Below the pieces are notes generated by a model, which was not told the DNA's origin, ran no database searches, and saw only the letters and a list, made by a program, of their open reading frames with translations. Position numbers and translations under genes: made by a program. From the NCBI GenBank assembly GCA_900548875.1, contig URMA01000007.1, positions 1 through 61,514 on the forward strand: DNA of 61,514 nucleotides, given 5' to 3'. Every line of letters starts with the position of its first letter. The stretch's first letter is position 1. Shown piece after piece: positions 16,935-25,771 of this stretch. This DNA is from an uncultured Porphyromonadaceae bacterium (lineage in GTDB: Bacteria; Bacteroidota; Bacteroidia; Bacteroidales; Muribaculaceae).

Positions 16935-18164
16935 TCAATCCTTATTATCAAGTCCGTATTCCTTAATTTTCCGATAGAGTGTCCGCTCGGAAATGCGCAG
17001 TTCCTCGGCCGTTTTCTTACGGTTCCCCACGTTACGTTCGAGCGAACGTCGTATTGTTTCCCGCTCCGTATCTTCAAGAGTCATGGTAGCCGAAGGTTCG
17101 CTCGCGGATGTTTCCACCAACGCTTCCGCAGGGTTTGCCTCATGATGGCGAGGCAGCAGCGGCTGCTGTCCGCCGTCACGCTTCCACCCCTGCAAAGGAT
17201 TTGCCAAAGCCTCCGCCGGCTTTGCGGCAGAAAGCGACGCAACCTTTTCTTTCAGCTCGTTGATTTCCTTCCGCATTTCAAACAGTATCTTGAAAATTCC
17301 TTCGCGCTCCTGGTCGTAGGAATAGACCTGCGGACCGGGCGCAACGGCTGGCGAATATTCGCTTCCGGCATCCGGCAAATATGCTGCCACGTCGGCGGCA
17401 GTCACCTTCTTTCCGGCGTCAAACAAAGAAATCTGCTCTATGACGTTCTTCAACTGACGCACATTTCCCGGCCAGCGGTATGTCAAGATAGCCTTTTTGG
17501 CATCGTCCTCAAATTCCACCAACGGCATTCGGTATTTTTCAGCAAAGTCGCTGCTGAACTTACGCGTCAGCAACAGGATGTCGTTACCACGGTCGCGCAA
17601 CGGCGGCACGGCAATGCGCACCGTCGACAGTCGGTAGTACAAGTCCTCGCGGAAACGACCTTCGGCAATCGCTTTCTGCATGTTGACATTGGTTGCGGCA
17701 ACGACACGTATGTTGGTTTTCTGCACAGTCGAAGAACCCACCTTGATAAATTCGCCGTTTTCCAGCACACGCAACAGACGGGCCTGAGTGGTCAACGGGA
17801 GTTCGGCCACTTCATCCAAAAAAATAGTACCGCCGTCGGCCTCCTCAAAATACCCCTTGCGGGCACCGGCCGCCCCCGTATAGGCACCCTTTTCGTGCCC
17901 GAACAGTTCGGAATCGATCGTTCCTTCCGGAATGGCTCCACAGTTGACAGCGATATAGTTCTTGTGCTTGCGCGGACTGAAAGCATGGATAACCTTCGGG
18001 AAAAACTCTTTACCCGCACCGCTTTCTCCATTGATGAGCACAGAAAAATCTGTAGGCGCAACTTGCAAGGCACGCCCTATCGCTGCCAGCAAAGCGGGCG
18101 AGTTGCCGACAATGCCGAACCGTAATTTCGCTTGCTGTACTTCAGGTGATATATCTAATGGCAT
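16935..18164 (-). CDS. sigma-54-dependent activator (AAA+ / Fis HTH) without receiver domain, 409 aa
   Basis: Enhancer-binding ATPase that remodels RNA polymerase-sigma54. The central AAA+ domain has Walker A GESGAGKE (about 46-53), the sigma-54 contact loop GAYTGA (Tyr variant of GAFTGA), Walker B GGTIFLDEV and the arginine finger region REDLYYRLSTVRI. The C-terminus carries a Fis-type helix-turn-helix (NRKKTAEELRISERTLYRKIKEYG). Only about 15 residues precede the AAA+ part, so there is no response-regulator or sensory domain. Control must come from elsewhere. It is the first gene of the unit with lptE, TPR protein and secG. A PspF-like mode is possible. Confidence 0.92.
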   Translation of the reverse strand: MPLDISPEVQQAKLRFGIVGNSPALLAAIGRALQVAPTDFSVLINGESGAGKEFFPKVIHAFSPRKHKNYIAVNCGAIPEGTIDSELFGHEKGAYTGAAGARKGYFEEADGGTIFLDEVAELPLTTQARLLRVLENGEFIKVGSSTVQKTNIRVVAATNVNMQKAIAEGRFREDLYYRLSTVRIAVPPLRDRGNDILLLTRKFSSDFAEKYRMPLVEFEDDAKKAILTYRWPGNVRQLKNVIEQISLFDAGKKVTAADVAAYLPDAGSEYSPAVAPGPQVYSYDQEREGIFKILFEMRKEINELKEKVASLSAAKPAEALANPLQGWKRDGGQQPLLPRHHEANPAEALVETSASEPSATMTLEDTERETIRRSLERNVGNRKKTAEELRISERTLYRKIKEYGLDNKD

Positions 18165-18239
18165 AGTACTAGTTTCTTGTTATTAATTGACAAAGTTGGC
18201 TGTGACAAGTCAAAGAACAAAACCACAATCAACCACGTA

Positions 18240-18247
18240 CAAAGATA
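18240..18247 (-). promoter_or_regulatory. possible -7 box for the sigma-54 activator unit
   Basis: The minus strand reads TATCTTTG, a full match to TAnnTTTG, 75 bases before the ATG at 18164. The -33 element is not clear. Confidence 0.4.
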
Positions 18248-18340
18248 CATCATTTTCTACACATTTGACATTCCACCCCGCCGGCAGCAACATTATTTCA
18301 CATTTCAACCCCTACCGGCGCAACTTACCGCAGACACGAA

Positions 18341-18373
18341 CAAAAAAGAGAGCGACCCCAAGGGCCGCCCTCT
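18341..18373 (-). terminator. rho-independent terminator after the 477-aa secreted protein gene
   Basis: Minus-strand hairpin with a 12-bp stem containing two G-U pairs (AGAGGGCGGCCC with GGGTCGCTCTCT) and a TTG-type loop, followed by TTTTTG. It lies 27 bases past the stop codon at 18400. Confidence 0.85.
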
Positions 18374-18399
18374 TTACTTATTTCAGAATTATCTTACTA

Positions 18400-19833
18400 T
18401 TAAAGAATAACTTTCTTTACAACCGGAGCACCGTTTACAACAGCCTTAACGATGTACAAGCCATTAGCCGGAGCAGCTACTTCAGAAGCATTGTGAACTT
18501 CAGCAACCTTTTGACCAGCTACGTTGTAAACTTCGATTGATTCAGCAACTTCGCTAACTGCGATAACGTCACCGTTAACGCGGATAGTAGCGTTGGCAAC
18601 TACATTGTTAGCTACGCTTGCGTTAGGATTGTAACCTTCTTCAGCGATGCGGTAAACACCCATACCGTTGTAGCACTTGAATGTTACCAAAAGCATAGCG
18701 TTCTTGCCGTTAGCATCCGGATCAAGAGCAATAGTGCTCAAACCGTGAACACGTGCACCAGTATCTGAAGTCTGGCCAAGACCGTCGGCAGGAACCAACC
18801 ACATTTGTTCCATTGAAGACATTGCAAATGATTCGTCTACCAATGTAACAACTGCCTGACAAGAGTGAGGAGCATCATATTGACCTTCAGAGAATACGAA
18901 AATGTTCTGATCGCCTACATGACCTTCAGCAACACCGTTTGTACCAGAAGCCGGAGAAACTACACCCGGAACGATTACATCACCTGTTTCCGGATCCTTT
19001 TGTTCAACTGCAACATCTGCGAATGATTCAACCATTGCACCTTCTGTGCTGTAAGTAGCAGGAAGAGTAGTGAAACCATCGATGTAGAACATGAACATTT
19101 GACCATTTGCGCTGCCGTCCTTCACTTGTTTCAAAACAGAACCGTAGCTGAAACCAGTCTGGTCAGCAGGATAAGTTTGAGTCATTGCCTGATAAGGAAG
19201 AGTTGTTGGCCATGCACCTGCCCAAGCTGTTTCACCTTGACCACGAGTCCAAGCAAATACGTTCAAAGCATCCTGAGCTGAAGTTGCAGCCATGATTGTT
19301 GCACCAGCATTAACACCTGTCAAGTCACCTACAACGTCGCAGTAGTCAACACGACCAATGCAACCCATGAATGACAATTCACCGACTGAAGTCAATTCAC
19401 CTGTTTCAAGGTTACAAGTATAAAGAGCCAAGCCACCGGTACCGTCGCTGTTTGCGCTATAAGAAGCAACATAGAAGTTTCCGTATTCATCGAAACCTAC
19501 CTGGTTGGCAGCCAATGTTCCGGCATAAGCTTCACCGTTCAACTTCAAATCCAAAGCACCAAGGTATTCTCCTGTTTCAACCGAGTATTTCTCAATTGTT
19601 GCTACATCACCTGACAAGCCAACATATACAATTTTACCGTCAGTTGTTGCTGTACGAGCACTGGTTGAAGCAATCTTGCTTGCACCGTATTCATCTGGAG
19701 TGTGGAAACGGTCAAACACCCAAAGGTTTTCGCAAGTGTAGCCATTCTTAGGTTCGTAAGTCTGGCCATCAGTTGCTGCGAAAGCCGTAGAAGCGAGCAT
19801 CAAAACTGATGCAGAAAGTAAAAATTTCTTCAT
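18400..19833 (-). CDS. secreted protein of unknown function with T9SS sorting domain, 477 aa
   Basis: The ATG at 19833 (after an in-frame TTG) gives signal peptide MKKFLLSASVLMLASTAFA. The mature part shows repeated short beta-strand blocks (DGKIVYVGLSGDVATIEKYS; FDEYGNFYVASYS; NIFVFSEGQYDAP) suggesting a beta-propeller. The C-terminus is a T9SS type A tail (ESIEVYNVAGQKVAEV to VVKKVIL). Codon use is strongly biased to a small set (GCT, GGT, GTT, AAC, GAA), like the aldolase gene and the SusCD genes, suggesting high expression. It lies downstream of the GHL10 operon but is separated from it by a hairpin at 20032-20093. No enzymatic motif was recognised. Confidence 0.8.
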   Translation of the reverse strand: MKKFLLSASVLMLASTAFAATDGQTYEPKNGYTCENLWVFDRFHTPDEYGASKIASTSARTATTDGKIVYVGLSGDVATIEKYSVETGEYLGALDLKLNGEAYAGTLAANQVGFDEYGNFYVASYSANSDGTGGLALYTCNLETGELTSVGELSFMGCIGRVDYCDVVGDLTGVNAGATIMAATSAQDALNVFAWTRGQGETAWAGAWPTTLPYQAMTQTYPADQTGFSYGSVLKQVKDGSANGQMFMFYIDGFTTLPATYSTEGAMVESFADVAVEQKDPETGDVIVPGVVSPASGTNGVAEGHVGDQNIFVFSEGQYDAPHSCQAVVTLVDESFAMSSMEQMWLVPADGLGQTSDTGARVHGLSTIALDPDANGKNAMLLVTFKCYNGMGVYRIAEEGYNPNASVANNVVANATIRVNGDVIAVSEVAESIEVYNVAGQKVAEVHNASEVAAPANGLYIVKAVVNGAPVVKKVIL

Positions 19834-20031
19834 AGTCAAAATAGTTTTAAGTTAATTATTTGTTTGGGATATTTTTCATATCCACCGTAAAGTTACGCAG
19901 TTTTTATTCTCACACAAAATTTTCGTGTAAAAATATTGTTTAAAACATTAAAAATACATTTCACAAAATCATTATCTGCCCTACAGCATAATTTATAGGC
20001 AGATTCACCGCTTTGAAAGCCTTCCTCCACT

Positions 20032-20093
20032 GAAAAAAGAGTGCAGGCTGAAGAATCCGAAGCGGTATGCCGCCTGCAAATTCATCAGCCTGC
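20032..20093 (-). terminator. rho-independent terminator of the susC-GHL10 operon
   Basis: Minus-strand stem GCAGGCTGA with TCAGCCTGC (9 bp), with a smaller GCGG/CCGC hairpin inside the long loop, followed by ACTCTTTTTTCAG. It begins 30 bases after the GHL10 stop at 20123. Confidence 0.75.
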
Positions 20094-20122
20094 TACATAT
20101 TATATATACCCGAAGGATAGTT

Positions 20123-22831
20123 TTAACAGATCATTTTCAATGTTTTCACGGAACCGTCGGAAAGGCGCACAGAAACCAGGTAGACACCTGTACTCAAATC
20201 CGAGAACCGCACTTCGCCGGCAGCATCTGTAGTCGTTGTCAACAGCAGTTTGCCGTCCACGGAATAAAGGCTGACTTCCAAACCAGCCTGACCGGCAACC
20301 AAAGTCGGCACTTCGCCTCCGCGAATATAAATGGATTCGGCAGCCACGTCAGTCACTCCGGCCTCGGCACTGTAGACAAACGAAGAAACGGTCCAGTAGG
20401 ATGTTGCCGTCTTACCGTCATCACCGATATAGGAAACATTGGCACGCACGTAATAGGTTGTACCGTCTTTCATATAGGAAGAACCGACCTTCAAGCCGGA
20501 AAGCTCTCCCGTCTCAAACTGGAAATCGGGGAAAGAACCGGCGTATGACGTACGGGCCGGGAAAGAACTGGAAGAGCTGATCCAAACCGTACACAAAGTC
20601 ACGCCAGGTTGCGGCTTCACTTGAATCTTCGAGTTGCTGTAAAGCGTTACACCGTCGGTAGCCGGATTGACAAATTCGGGAGCAGCGGCAGGCATTACCT
20701 TTACCGTAAACTCGACAACGGAACTTTTGAAAGCAATGCCATCCACTTCAGCCGACACCTGCAAATAGTAGGTAGTACCGCCACACAATACATATTGAGG
20801 GATCTGGATGGAAGAAGCGGTAGCATCCGTTTCATATACTACATCCGACATGTCAATTTGAGAAGAAACCTGAACATGGTAGGTTACATCGCCCATAGCC
20901 GTCCATTCTACCGTGAGATTGTCGTCGCAGCCCGTAGCACCGCTTTCCGGTGAAATCACACGGAATGCATCTACCGAGAATGAATTTACATCAGAAGCCA
21001 CATCCTCCGAATTGTTCTGACGGGCAACCACCTTCCAATAGTAGGTCTTGTCGGCCTCGAAGGCATACACGTCAACCGACGGGATAAAATTGGCTTCCAC
21101 TTCCTTTCGGGCCAAAACATTTTTCATTTCGGCATCGTCGGAAACGACGATTTCATAAACCGACGACGAACCGTCCCAACGGAAATTGAACACGCCCGGA
21201 GCCTTTTCGCCCTGAACCGGGAAGGTAGGAGCGGGTTTCGTAGCCGTTACGGTCGGTTCACCCACGAAGAAGGCACTGTACTCGTTACCATAACGGTCGA
21301 GAATAGCCACGGCATAATTATAGTTGTCCAAATCAGCCTCGGCGATACCGAAACCGGGATAACCGGCTTCAGCGTCCGGAATTTCATACGTTTTGTCGTA
21401 GCATACGATGTGCAGATATTCTGCTTCCTTACGGAAGGTACTTGTATCAACCGACTTCGGAACAAAGTAGATGGCATAGCGAACATTTTCCGGTCCGTTC
21501 CACGACAATGTTCTGCCGTTACGCTGCAAATTGCTGACAGCCCCCGGACATTCAGCCGGCATCCATGTGACAGCCGGAGTCAACGAATGAGACGGAAAAG
21601 CATAATAGCGCAGGTAGTTCATCATATACATCATCTTATACTGGCCGGGAGTCGACAAGTCGTATCCACGACGATTTTTCAATGACTTCCAAGGGAAATA
21701 TACCGTACCCGGAGCACCCATCGTATCGGAAGTACGTGTCAAGTCAATCTGGTCGGTAAATTCCGTATAGAGAGCATTGCTGCTGGCCGTGTTGGAAAGG
21801 TCCTGACTGATATAGCAGTGACGGTTGTATTTGGCTGTCACTTCGTACCACCACGGTGTAATCAACCCGTAGTCGGCATTCGAGTTACCGATAAGCCAGT
21901 AGACCTGCGGCGAAATGAAATCAATCGAGCCCTCGCTGATCCACGCCATCGGGTCAGAACAAATTCCATTGTACTGCCAATCGCTGCCCGGACAGGGAGT
22001 GACTCCGTATTTTGCGGCAACATCAGCGTTGCTACAGGCCACACCGGCGGGACTGATACCGAAACGCACCCACGGCTTCGTCGACTTGATATAGTTGTTC
22101 ACCTTGCGCACCATATCGTTGACATGCTCACGACGCCAGTTAAGCTGGCTCAATGTTCCGCCCTCTTCCTTGTAGGCGGCATAATCCTCCGCATCATACG
22201 ATTCAGGCAGACCGTTCTGATAAAAATAGTCGTCGAACACGATACCGTCCACATCATACTTGTCCATGATGTCGGCAATCACATCCACAATGCGCTGTTT
22301 CACTTCCGGAAGTGCCGGATTGAGGATCGTCCATGTGCGTTCCGAGGTTGTCCATTTAAGCAGCCATTCCGGATGGCTGTTTTCATAGTTCTTGTCACCG
22401 CCATTCTGTCCCCAGCCTTCATAGTAGGCGGAGTTCTGATAACGGTAAGGGTTCAGCCACGCATAAACTTCCAGACCACGCTTGTGAGCCTCTTCCATCA
22501 AGAAGGCAAACGGGTCGAAAGCCGGCGCTACACCGCGAGTTCCCGAAACATAGCTCGACCATGGCTCGTATTTGGAATCATACATGGCATCGCACATGGC
22601 ACGAACATGATAATAGATTGTAGTGAAGTTGTTTCGCTGCAACGAATCGAGATTGTTACGGCAAATCTGCTTCATTGCTTCAGCATTTGATGTAGTAATG
22701 CTGCCCGAAGGCCAGTCGGCAACATAGGCCGACATCCACACCGCACGGTGTTCGCGCTTTTGCGCTGCCGCCTGCGGCAAGCAGCAAAACATCAGCAATG
22801 CGATAATAGAAAGTTGGAATATTTTTCTCAT
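20123..22831 (-). CDS. GHL10-family (DUF187) glycoside hydrolase with T9SS sorting domain, 902 aa
   Basis: Secreted hydrolase. The ATG at 22831 is preferred to an upstream frame extension, giving signal peptide MRKIFQLSIIALLMFCCLPQ. The catalytic TIM-barrel (about 25-400) shows HRAVWMSAYVADWPSG, EVYAWLNPYRYQ, and DVDGIVFDDYFY with the likely acidic active-site residues. Fibronectin/Ig-like domains follow (YYWKVVARQNNSEDV, YYLQVSAEVDG). The end is a T9SS type A tail (EVSLYSVDGKLLLTT to LKMIC). GHL10 members include E. coli DigH, which cuts stem-peptide-free peptidoglycan glycan strands; other substrates are possible. Last gene of the SusC/SusD operon, so it probably handles the same glycan as they do. 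Confidence 0.88.
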   Translation of the reverse strand: MRKIFQLSIIALLMFCCLPQAAAQKREHRAVWMSAYVADWPSGSITTSNAEAMKQICRNNLDSLQRNNFTTIYYHVRAMCDAMYDSKYEPWSSYVSGTRGVAPAFDPFAFLMEEAHKRGLEVYAWLNPYRYQNSAYYEGWGQNGGDKNYENSHPEWLLKWTTSERTWTILNPALPEVKQRIVDVIADIMDKYDVDGIVFDDYFYQNGLPESYDAEDYAAYKEEGGTLSQLNWRREHVNDMVRKVNNYIKSTKPWVRFGISPAGVACSNADVAAKYGVTPCPGSDWQYNGICSDPMAWISEGSIDFISPQVYWLIGNSNADYGLITPWWYEVTAKYNRHCYISQDLSNTASSNALYTEFTDQIDLTRTSDTMGAPGTVYFPWKSLKNRRGYDLSTPGQYKMMYMMNYLRYYAFPSHSLTPAVTWMPAECPGAVSNLQRNGRTLSWNGPENVRYAIYFVPKSVDTSTFRKEAEYLHIVCYDKTYEIPDAEAGYPGFGIAEADLDNYNYAVAILDRYGNEYSAFFVGEPTVTATKPAPTFPVQGEKAPGVFNFRWDGSSSVYEIVVSDDAEMKNVLARKEVEANFIPSVDVYAFEADKTYYWKVVARQNNSEDVASDVNSFSVDAFRVISPESGATGCDDNLTVEWTAMGDVTYHVQVSSQIDMSDVVYETDATASSIQIPQYVLCGGTTYYLQVSAEVDGIAFKSSVVEFTVKVMPAAAPEFVNPATDGVTLYSNSKIQVKPQPGVTLCTVWISSSSSFPARTSYAGSFPDFQFETGELSGLKVGSSYMKDGTTYYVRANVSYIGDDGKTATSYWTVSSFVYSAEAGVTDVAAESIYIRGGEVPTLVAGQAGLEVSLYSVDGKLLLTTTTDAAGEVRFSDLSTGVYLVSVRLSDGSVKTLKMIC

Positions 22832-22851
22832 AATTTGATTTTTAAAAATGA

Positions 22852-22896
22852 CAATAGCTGTCCCCATCTGCATGAACAAACAAGAAACAGCTATTG
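22852..22896 (-). promoter_or_regulatory. intra-operon hairpin (possible attenuator) before the GHL10 gene
   Basis: A perfect 10-bp inverted repeat (CAATAGCTGT at 22852-22861, ACAGCTATTG at 22887-22896) encloses a 25-nt loop. Read on the minus strand it is followed by TCATTTTT, then the GHL10 start codon 21 bases on. It lies in the 100-base gap after the PKD lipoprotein gene. It may trim expression of the last gene relative to susCD, or stabilise the upstream mRNA. Confidence 0.6.
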
Positions 22897-22931
22897 ATTT
22901 TAACAATTATCTTACTATCTAAGCGTCACGT

Positions 22932-24632
22932 TTAGAAAAGTTTAGATTTAGCATCATTAATTGTGATACCCAAAATCTTGTCAGTACAGTTTTCAACATT
23001 GACAACTGTCTTGGAAGTCGGGTCATAGTATTTCAAACCAGTCTGATAAGAAGATGAATCCTTAGCATCCTTGTTGAAACCGAAATATACATAACCTGTC
23101 TCCTTGTCAACTACCAACTGAGTTACGTAAACGCCTTCGGCATCGGTAGTGTTGATCGGGTCGGCATCCATCTTGATTTGCTTGGTGAAAGCAGAACCGG
23201 CGAGAGCCACGCCATCGGCCGGCAGCGGATATTCATAGAAACCGCCGTCAGTCTTCGTACGCCATACATAGAGGGCGTTACGAGATTCATCCAAAGTGAA
23301 GCCCTTCAAGTTGACGGCATTCAGCACAATTTCGTTAGGAATACCCGGAGCATCGTTGTAGGAAGAATAGATGTCTGTTGCCTTAAAGCGGAAGATACCG
23401 TTACCGTTGTAGCACTTGCCCCACCAGTAAGTACCCTTGGAATCCTTGAGAATTGTTGTACTGATAGCACCGTAGGCAAGACCCTTATTGTAATAGCCCA
23501 GGTTCTCATTCTTCACCAGATAGTCGCTCTTTTCAGTAGCACCACGAGTTGACAAAGCCATCTTGCGGATACCGGTGTTACGGTCAGTGTAAATCAAGTT
23601 GCTTCCGTCGACAGTTCCGAAGAACGGGTCGTTGAAGGCTGTCTGACCGACATTGGTTACGAACAAGTTGGTTGACTTACCGTCAGCGCTCATTACATTA
23701 ATCTTACCATCGCCGTTCACACCGTTTTCATCGTTGATGTAAGTGTACTGCTTGCCGGCATCGAGAATGTAAATCCATCCTTCGTTCTCGCCTTCAGCAT
23801 TAGCAATAGAAGCAAATACCAGATTGAAAGGCATTGTACCGCTCTTGACACCCATATCGAACGGAAGGTTCTTTGTTCCGGCAGGAACTTTTGCCGGGTC
23901 GATGAGTTTCAACGCCTTGATGTTGCCGTCCAACGCTGCATAGTAAAGAGTCTTGCACTCATAAGGAGCACCTACTTGAACATTTACGTAAGAATCCTCC
24001 AACTGACGGTTTTCACCATCTGTGTCAAACCATGTCTGGAGAGTGATGCGCTGAGAACCGATATTGCGGAATTTCAGCTTACCCGGATATTCCACATTGC
24101 CGTTTTCATCGGCATAACCGACGAACTGAGTCATTTCCTCACCGGCTTCGTTTGTAGTTCCTTCCGGGAATGTCCATACGTATTTCACTTTTAAGTTTTC
24201 AGGGTTCGGCAGGAAGATGTCGAAATCAACCGTCACATCATTGATAGTCACGACATCCGCACTTTGCGATTTCACGGAAAGAACCGGAGCGATATCGTAG
24301 ATCATGATGGGGTATGTGCATGAGCCAACACCTTCAACGGTCAGTTTCACCTGATAAGTACCGGCTTTTGCATACTTGTGAATAGGATTGGCTTCGTTAG
24401 AAGTTGTTCCGTCACCAAAATCCCAAGTCACATTACCGGTTTTGGAAGAAGTGTTGGTAAACTGAATTTCAGAAACGACATAATAGTCGAGAATGTATTC
24501 ATCGCCTGCAACAGCATAAATGAAGTCAACATCTTTCGAAGGGAAATCCACATATTCGGGATCTTTTTCGAAACAAGATGTAAACAACACAACCAATGTT
24601 GCAATAAGACCTATATTTCTTAGTAGTTTCAT
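22932..24632 (-). CDS. PKD-domain surface lipoprotein, 566 aa
   Basis: Start options are ATG at 24632 (MKLLRNIGLIATLVVLFTSC) or 24644; the first gives the better lipoprotein signal, with Cys at about residue 20. A PKD domain follows (IQFTNTSSKTGNVTWDFGDG, HKYAKAGTYQVKLTV). The rest resembles a beta-propeller (DGSNLIYTDRNTGIRKMAL; GYVYFGFNKDAKDSS). In SusCD operons such lipoproteins usually serve as surface glycan-binding proteins. It follows the preceding lipoprotein gene closely. No catalytic motif was seen. Confidence 0.82.
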   Translation of the reverse strand: MKLLRNIGLIATLVVLFTSCFEKDPEYVDFPSKDVDFIYAVAGDEYILDYYVVSEIQFTNTSSKTGNVTWDFGDGTTSNEANPIHKYAKAGTYQVKLTVEGVGSCTYPIMIYDIAPVLSVKSQSADVVTINDVTVDFDIFLPNPENLKVKYVWTFPEGTTNEAGEEMTQFVGYADENGNVEYPGKLKFRNIGSQRITLQTWFDTDGENRQLEDSYVNVQVGAPYECKTLYYAALDGNIKALKLIDPAKVPAGTKNLPFDMGVKSGTMPFNLVFASIANAEGENEGWIYILDAGKQYTYINDENGVNGDGKINVMSADGKSTNLFVTNVGQTAFNDPFFGTVDGSNLIYTDRNTGIRKMALSTRGATEKSDYLVKNENLGYYNKGLAYGAISTTILKDSKGTYWWGKCYNGNGIFRFKATDIYSSYNDAPGIPNEIVLNAVNLKGFTLDESRNALYVWRTKTDGGFYEYPLPADGVALAGSAFTKQIKMDADPINTTDAEGVYVTQLVVDKETGYVYFGFNKDAKDSSSYQTGLKYYDPTSKTVVNVENCTDKILGITINDAKSKLF

Positions 24633-24646
24633 TTGAGTTAGCATTA

Positions 24647-25750
24647 TTAGTTAAGTGTCACTTCCATTTTGTCTGTAGTATAGCCCACATTGCCGACAGT
24701 ATCAACCACCTTGAAGGTTACACCGAGAGTGTAAGAACGTGAGTAGTTGACAGTGTAGACTTTCTCAGCAGAATCGTAAATCCATGCCGTAAACGGGATC
24801 AATGAAATCAAGTCCTTGAACAACGGCATATAGTTGGAACGAACAGCTGTCACAGGACCACCGACGTTGTCATCATAACGGCAGAACACCCATGGTGAAG
24901 ATTCATACACATCGTAGAGCGTTACTCCTTCCGGTGCCTTATCGGCCAAGCCGATTTCATGATAAACTGTCACACCGTTCTCAATTGTCACATAATATTT
25001 ACCGACAACATTGAATTCAGTAGTAGGATTACCGGCACCGTCAGTCTTGTAGATTTTAGTATACCAGACATCGCTCTTTTCAGCCACGTCGGCCGATGCC
25101 AGCTTGTTCAATTCGCCGTTGGTGTTCAACTGCGGATATTTGGCAATCACGCTGTTGATCTGGTCAACCGTAAAATCGTAATTTACATAAACGTGACGGA
25201 GGTCATTGTAGTAGAGACTGTCCTTTGTCAGATAGTCGATAACCTTGTTCGTAAATTCCTCTTCAAAACCGTCAGGGAAATACTGATCGAATTTTGCCTG
25301 ATCCCATGTTCCGATGTTTGACCACGTAAGGGATTTCAATGTCTGAGAAGTCGGGAACTTGGCATTGATTTCAAATTCATAGCCGTTGAACACAGCCTGT
25401 TCGTGAGGGAACGTAGCGATCACCTGCGAAGCACGTACAGTATCAACATTTGCCACTGTTTGCGTGTAGGCGAGACTCGAAGTAAGCTTCAATGTCACTG
25501 CCGCTGACTCCGACTGAGAAACAAGCGCCCAAACTTCCGACTGCTTCGGAGTGTGCTCCTTGTCCGTATAGTATTTTCCTTTGAAAGAAACGCTGTCGCC
25601 GGCATTCGCTACAGTGCTACCCAATTCCCATGACACTGTCGGTACTGCCTGACCCGGAGTCATAATTTCGTTGAACGGGTCATGGACAGCACATGACGAC
25701 ATTGCCAACATTGCCACAGCTACTGTTCCTAATTTATATTGCAATTTCAT
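24647..25750 (-). CDS. SusE/F-position surface lipoprotein, unknown ligand, 367 aa
   Basis: Signal MKLQYKLGTVAVAMLAMSSC, a lipobox with Cys at about residue 20. The mature protein has beta-rich segments (VPTVSWELGSTVANAGDSVSF; SYTLGVTFKVVDTVGNVGY), compatible with Ig-like binding domains. It lies 21 bases downstream of susD, the usual place for a SusE/SusF-type glycan-binding lipoprotein. No sequence signature of a known binding module is visible. The role as a surface glycan-binding protein is inferred from position. Confidence 0.75.
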   Translation of the reverse strand: MKLQYKLGTVAVAMLAMSSCAVHDPFNEIMTPGQAVPTVSWELGSTVANAGDSVSFKGKYYTDKEHTPKQSEVWALVSQSESAAVTLKLTSSLAYTQTVANVDTVRASQVIATFPHEQAVFNGYEFEINAKFPTSQTLKSLTWSNIGTWDQAKFDQYFPDGFEEEFTNKVIDYLTKDSLYYNDLRHVYVNYDFTVDQINSVIAKYPQLNTNGELNKLASADVAEKSDVWYTKIYKTDGAGNPTTEFNVVGKYYVTIENGVTVYHEIGLADKAPEGVTLYDVYESSPWVFCRYDDNVGGPVTAVRSNYMPLFKDLISLIPFTAWIYDSAEKVYTVNYSRSYTLGVTFKVVDTVGNVGYTTDKMEVTLN

Positions 25751-25771
25751 AACTTTTTTCTTTGTTTAAAA

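Noticed and set aside
16931..17077. extended N-terminus of LptE
   Set aside because: It would overlap the sigma-54 activator gene and bury the lipoprotein signal; the ATG at 16930 fits.
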